A stretch of DNA of 8,771 bases from an uncultured Clostridia bacterium (GTDB lineage Bacteria; Bacillota; Clostridia; Oscillospirales; Ruminococcaceae): assembly GCA_945931735.1 (NCBI GenBank), contig CAMEPN010000050.1, positions 1 through 8,771 of the forward strand, read 5' to 3'. Shown in pieces: positions 7,765 through 8,771 of this stretch (within the stretch, counting starts at the first letter, position 1; each line of letters starts with the position of its first letter). Both the position numbers and the translations under genes were made by a program. The notes beneath the pieces were generated by a model. The model was not told where the DNA came from. It made no database searches and saw only the letters and a program-made list of their open reading frames with translations.

Positions 7765-8676
7765 TTGAACTGCATTGATGTTTCCGCGCTTAATGCTCTC
7801 TCCGAGCGCCCCGAAGAACTGATACGGGACGGAGAGAGCTTCTATAAGGAGCAGATCGACAAAGCCGCGGAGAAAATATACGAGCAGCGGGTGGAACGCC
7901 CGGTTGTGCTGATTTCGGGGCCGTCCGGCTCGGGAAAGACAACGACGGCTGCACGCATACAGCATATCCTAAAGGAAAAGGGCGCGGCGACGCACACGAT
8001 ATCCATGGACAACTATTATCTGCCCATGAAGGATAATCTAGAGGCGATGGACGAGAACGGGAATATTGACTTCGAAAGCCCGATGCGGCTGGATATCCCT
8101 TTTTTCCGCGAACAGCTCGAAAAGCTGCTCAGCGGCGAGGAGATAAACGTGCCGCTGTTCGATTTTGCCGCGCAGCAGCGCAGCGAGGGAATGTCGCTCC
8201 GCCGCGAAAAGGGCGATATCGTCATCGTCGAGGGCATTCACGCGCTGAACCCGCTGCTAACGGGAGATACCGAGGACAGCACAAGCTGCGTTTATGTCAG
8301 CGTCAGAACAAGGATATGCAGCGGCGGCGAGCAGCTCCACCCGTCGAAGATAAGGCTCATGCGCCGTCTTATGCGCGACAAGCTTTACCGCGGGCGGTCG
8401 CTCGAGGAAACGTTCGAGTTTTTCCGCTCCGTTGAGCGCGGGGAGAATTTGTATATAATGCCGTTCAAGCACCGCGCCGACCATGAGATAGACACGTTCA
8501 TCATGTACGAGCCGCTTGTCTACCGCGACATACTTCTGCCCGACCTAGAGCGCGCCGCTTCGGCATACAGCGCCTATTCAGACTATGCGGACATTGAGAA
8601 GTTTTTGCGGGAGCTTGCGGCGATCGAAAAACGGCTTGTTCCCGAAGATTCGCTTATACGGGAGTTTATCGGATAA
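7765..8676 (+). CDS. Uridine-kinase-like nucleoside kinase
   Basis: The 303-residue P-loop protein resembles uridine/cytidine kinase (PRK/Udk family), which phosphorylates nucleosides to monophosphates. Walker A GPSGSGKTT is at residues 52-60. The MDNYYLP segment (81-87) with Asp82 corresponds to the nucleoside-binding DxFY region of Udk. PLFDF (130-134) matches its P-x-YDF, VIVEGIHALNP (153-163) its Walker B/EG(I/V)H region, and RLMRRLMRDKLYRGRS (197-212) the arginine-rich lid. It has about 45 residues before the P-loop and is longer than classical Udk (about 210). It lacks the TGS-like N-terminal part of the roughly 550-residue Clostridia nucleoside kinases. The start is TTG at 7765, with AGGTGGAG 4 nt upstream; no better in-frame start fits. 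Substrate could be another nucleoside or a phosphoribulokinase-like sugar phosphate. It is the last gene of the ansA-araD-eamA run. Confidence 0.82.
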   Translation: MNCIDVSALNALSERPEELIRDGESFYKEQIDKAAEKIYEQRVERPVVLISGPSGSGKTTTAARIQHILKEKGAATHTISMDNYYLPMKDNLEAMDENGNIDFESPMRLDIPFFREQLEKLLSGEEINVPLFDFAAQQRSEGMSLRREKGDIVIVEGIHALNPLLTGDTEDSTSCVYVSVRTRICSGGEQLHPSKIRLMRRLMRDKLYRGRSLEETFEFFRSVERGENLYIMPFKHRADHEIDTFIMYEPLVYRDILLPDLERAASAYSAYSDYADIEKFLRELAAIEKRLVPEDSLIREFIG

Positions 8677-8683
8677 TTTACTA

Positions 8684-8713
8684 TATGGAGGGAAACGCAG
8701 GTTTTTCTCCATG
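8684..8713 (+). repeat. Hairpin 1 downstream of the nucleoside kinase gene
   Basis: ATGGAGGGAAA (8685-8695) pairs with TTTTTCTCCAT (8702-8712) through nine Watson-Crick and two G-T pairs, around a 6-nt loop. It starts 8 nt after the stop. There is no T run after the 3' arm, so it is not a standard terminator by itself; it may protect the mRNA 3' end. Confidence 0.5.
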
Positions 8714-8716
8714 CAG

Positions 8717-8750
8717 TCTGTCGAAAAAGTCTAAAGACTTTTCCGACAGA
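8717..8750. repeat. Near-perfect 34-bp palindrome downstream of the nucleoside kinase gene
   Basis: The arms TCTGTCGAAAAAGTCT and AGACTTTTCCGACAGA are inverted repeats with a single mismatched pair (A/C) around a central AA. It lies 4 nt after hairpin 1. The inner AAAAAGTCTAAAGACTTTT is symmetric, with A-rich and T-rich flanks, so it might terminate transcription from both directions. No T tract follows the full helix, which also allows a dispersed palindromic repeat. The remaining 21 bases of the window show nothing recognisable. Confidence 0.6.
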
Positions 8751-8771
8751 TAACAATCCACGGATATGGGC

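Overview
The window is 8.8 kb of moderately GC-rich, densely packed chromosomal DNA with every recognisable gene on the + strand. A SpoVS gene, a YesL/DUF624 membrane protein, a beta-propeller surface protein of the Clostridia type and good Shine-Dalgarno sites together point to a spore-forming (or spore-former-derived) Clostridia, most likely an Oscillospiraceae/Ruminococcaceae-like gut bacterium. That placement is inferred from gene content, not from a marker gene. I see no rRNA, tRNA, CRISPR array, transposase or phage gene.

Layout. (1) 2-1177: 3' part of a probable beta-propeller-domain protein whose start lies upstream of the window. (2) 1182-2244: a near-ideal sigma-A promoter, a 34-codon membrane miniprotein that appears to start at ATT, a YesL-family membrane protein, and a strong intrinsic terminator. 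(3) 2262-5152: a second good promoter, then upp (uracil salvage), purA (AMP synthesis from IMP) and, one base after the purA stop, a YmdB-family metallophosphoesterase. (4) 5194-5612: spoVS with its own promoter candidate, a leader with an 8-bp perfect hairpin beside the start, and a strong terminator. The ymdB-spoVS adjacency matches that in Bacillus, where rny precedes ymdB; here purA is in that place. (5) 5630-8676: a tight four-gene run of cytosolic type I asparaginase, L-ribulose-5-phosphate 4-epimerase (araD), a half-size EamA-type transporter and a uridine-kinase-like nucleoside kinase starting at TTG. It is followed by two tandem hairpins, the second a near-perfect 34-bp palindrome.

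The genes are mostly housekeeping: nucleotide salvage and synthesis (upp, purA, nucleoside kinase), amino-acid and pentose catabolism (asparaginase, AraD), and signalling or sporulation (YmdB, SpoVS). I find no clear new multi-gene system. The points most worth a second look are non-canonical or regulatory: the ATT-started miniprotein under a strong promoter, the spoVS leader hairpin with two competing starts, the terminator only 34 nt before the asparaginase start with no obvious promoter in between, and the palindrome at the right edge.
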